Assembly (NCBI RefSeq): GCF_019097595.1 | Contig: NC_080710.1 | Coordinates: 16,302,780-16,366,779 of the forward strand | Origin: Hemibagrus wyckioides | Taxonomy: Eukaryota > Chordata > Actinopteri > Siluriformes > Bagridae | Direction of reading: 5' to 3' | Length of the DNA: 64,000 nucleotides | In this document: positions 62,509 to 64,000 of the stretch, one piece after another | Position numbering within the stretch: the first letter of the stretch is position 1 | Layout: each line of letters opens with the position of its first letter | Notes under the pieces: generated by a model | Databases searched by the model: none | Seen by the model: only the letters and a program-made list of their open reading frames with translations | What the model was told of the DNA's origin: nothing | Translations under genes and position numbers: made by a program

Positions 62509-62960
62509 TCAATAATCACTGTGCTGCTGTGAGCCACACTTAGCTGTGAAGCTTGCTGTCTCATTCTGTTAAGTTATAGCTGACTGTTTTGTCTGTGAAA
62601 TCTGTTTATTACAGCTTTGTTAGCATGTTGTCCTGTTAGCCAGTAGCCTTAGGGAACCTGGACCTGCCAGCTTTAACTGTTATGAGACACAATTTCATTA
62701 ACATTCTGGATAATATAACTTGTGTTTTCGTTCAGGGGAGGCTCGTCTGTTATCAGTTGCGTGCCAGCTTCTGTGATTTGTCATGAGAGATGTCATTTCT
62801 CTCTCTCTCTCTCTCTCTCTCTTACGTTCTCTCGTAAGGAGGGGCTTTCAAACACTCATTATTCTCTTGATCGCTCATATAGTGTGTGTTACTACATTCT
62901 CATCTGTCTGTAAATACTCCAAGCCTGTGTTCTTAGTAGTTTACATTTACTAATATATAT

Positions 62961-63155
62961 ATTATTCATACATACAGTGTGCTTATGTAATTACTGCCCA
63001 AGGAGGGTGTAATAAATGTGTAACACACTAGGTTATTGTCAACAAAGTGCTTTTGGAAAATGTGTTCTCTTTGTTGACAATAACCTAGTGTGTTACACAT
63101 TTATTACACCCTCCTTGTGCAGTAATTACATAAGCACACTGTGTGTATGAATAAT
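62961..63155. repeat. Near-perfect inverted repeat: 87-base arms, 21-base loop
   Basis: The left arm 62961-63047 is the reverse complement of 63069-63155 with two mismatches (seen in catacatacag against catacacacag, and ctgcccaagg against ctgcacaagg). The loop is 63048-63068. No transposase sequence or convincing target duplication is seen. It may be a foldback/MITE-type element, a hairpin-RNA locus, or an assembly/replication template-switch product. Confidence 0.93.
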
Positions 63156-64000
63156 GATCAATTATTAGCCATATTTTGATATCATACATTGATAAAGATG
63201 ATAAAGGGAATTATTTATTGGTGCAATAATATGGGATCATTTCCATTTATGTTATTATATTTATAGAAATTTGTACCATGTGATTGTGATTAAAACAAGT
63301 TTCCAATATATTTATTTCTATCCTAAAAATGTAATAACTTCAGCTGACTAGAAAAAATACTAGCAAAATACCTTACGGTTATTTTGTCTGCCAAAAACAA
63401 TTTTTTAACTAGCTAAAATTAAATAGCTTTAATTGCTAAAATATAACCATCCACTGATGTGCTGAAGGAATACACATTATTAATACATATTAATACAATA
63501 CTCTAAACCAAACAAACCAAAGAGGTGGACAATGACATATTTTTTTTATCATACACCAAACATAAAAAAACCTAAACTCTATATCTCAGAGCTGTTTAAT
63601 TTAGTTAGTATAAAAATTTGCTGTATCATTCAGCCTCGCCTGAATTCTTAAGCTAATTAAATTGAGCCCTTTGTATAGAAACAAATATCTAGTAACTCTA
63701 ATCACATTTCCATGATGTCAGTTTTTACAACACTATATAATATCACACACAGGGGACACGAAGGTGATGTACACTTTGTTGTAAGTTCTCATGATTTCAA
63801 GCCTTCATCCATTTTCGAAAGCTACACAATCCCTCCTTTTTAACATGGAGACTGATTTCCCTTATAAATGACTGGAATAGATTGAATATTTACAAATACA
63901 TTTAATAATGAGTGTCTAACATTTAACAGCTCATAACTAGGATATATCAGCATTCACACACACTTAGGAATATTGAGCAAACACCTCATGAATCACATCC

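Noticed and set aside
62961..63155. Interpreting the hairpin as a microRNA precursor
   Set aside because: Arms of 87 bases with almost perfect pairing are far longer and tighter than a pre-miRNA; an hp-RNA, foldback element or artefact is more likely.

Overview
The window is nuclear DNA from a teleost fish. Three vertebrate genes are split into GT-AG exons, and the introns and flanks carry fish-type Tc1/mariner and hAT copies, a tRNA-derived SINE and many microsatellites. The abundance of one Tc1-like deletion derivative suggests an otophysan such as a catfish, but that is a weak inference.

Layout. Positions 1-13377 hold the 3' part of snrk (plus strand): four coding exons with the end of the kinase domain, the UBA domain and the long disordered tail. 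The N-terminal exons lie before the window. Its 3' UTR and the tail-to-tail gap fill 13378 to about 18300. ano10 (TMEM16K) lies on the minus strand, with 13 coding exons from 39455 down to 19268 and a probable non-coding first exon near 40276-40370. The assembled exons encode 649 residues. abhd5 (CGI-58) is divergent from ano10 on the plus strand, with seven coding exons from 41143 to 47730 encoding 349 residues. From about 49100 to 64000 I see no convincing gene, only transposon remnants, long simple repeats, a few non-repetitive blocks that could be regulatory, and a striking 87-bp-arm hairpin near 63 kb.

The order SNRK-ANO10-ABHD5, with the last two head-to-head, is as I recall it from human 3p22, so this is a conserved synteny block. 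The products are not one pathway: SNRK is an AMPK-related kinase, ANO10 an ER lipid scramblase, and ABHD5 the lipid-droplet co-activator of ATGL lipase. Each reading frame is intact where visible. All exon junctions were phased by hand and all join in frame. Fish often keep a/b duplicates of these genes, and I cannot say which copy this is.

The most unusual features are: four related Tc1-like copies arranged as two inverted pairs, one inside a snrk intron and one bracketing abhd5 exons 2-4; a hAT element with a perfect 8-bp target duplication; a CaaX-like SNRK C-terminus; an EF-hand-like loop in ANO10; a perfect CRE just upstream of the abhd5 start; and the long near-perfect hairpin at 62961-63155.
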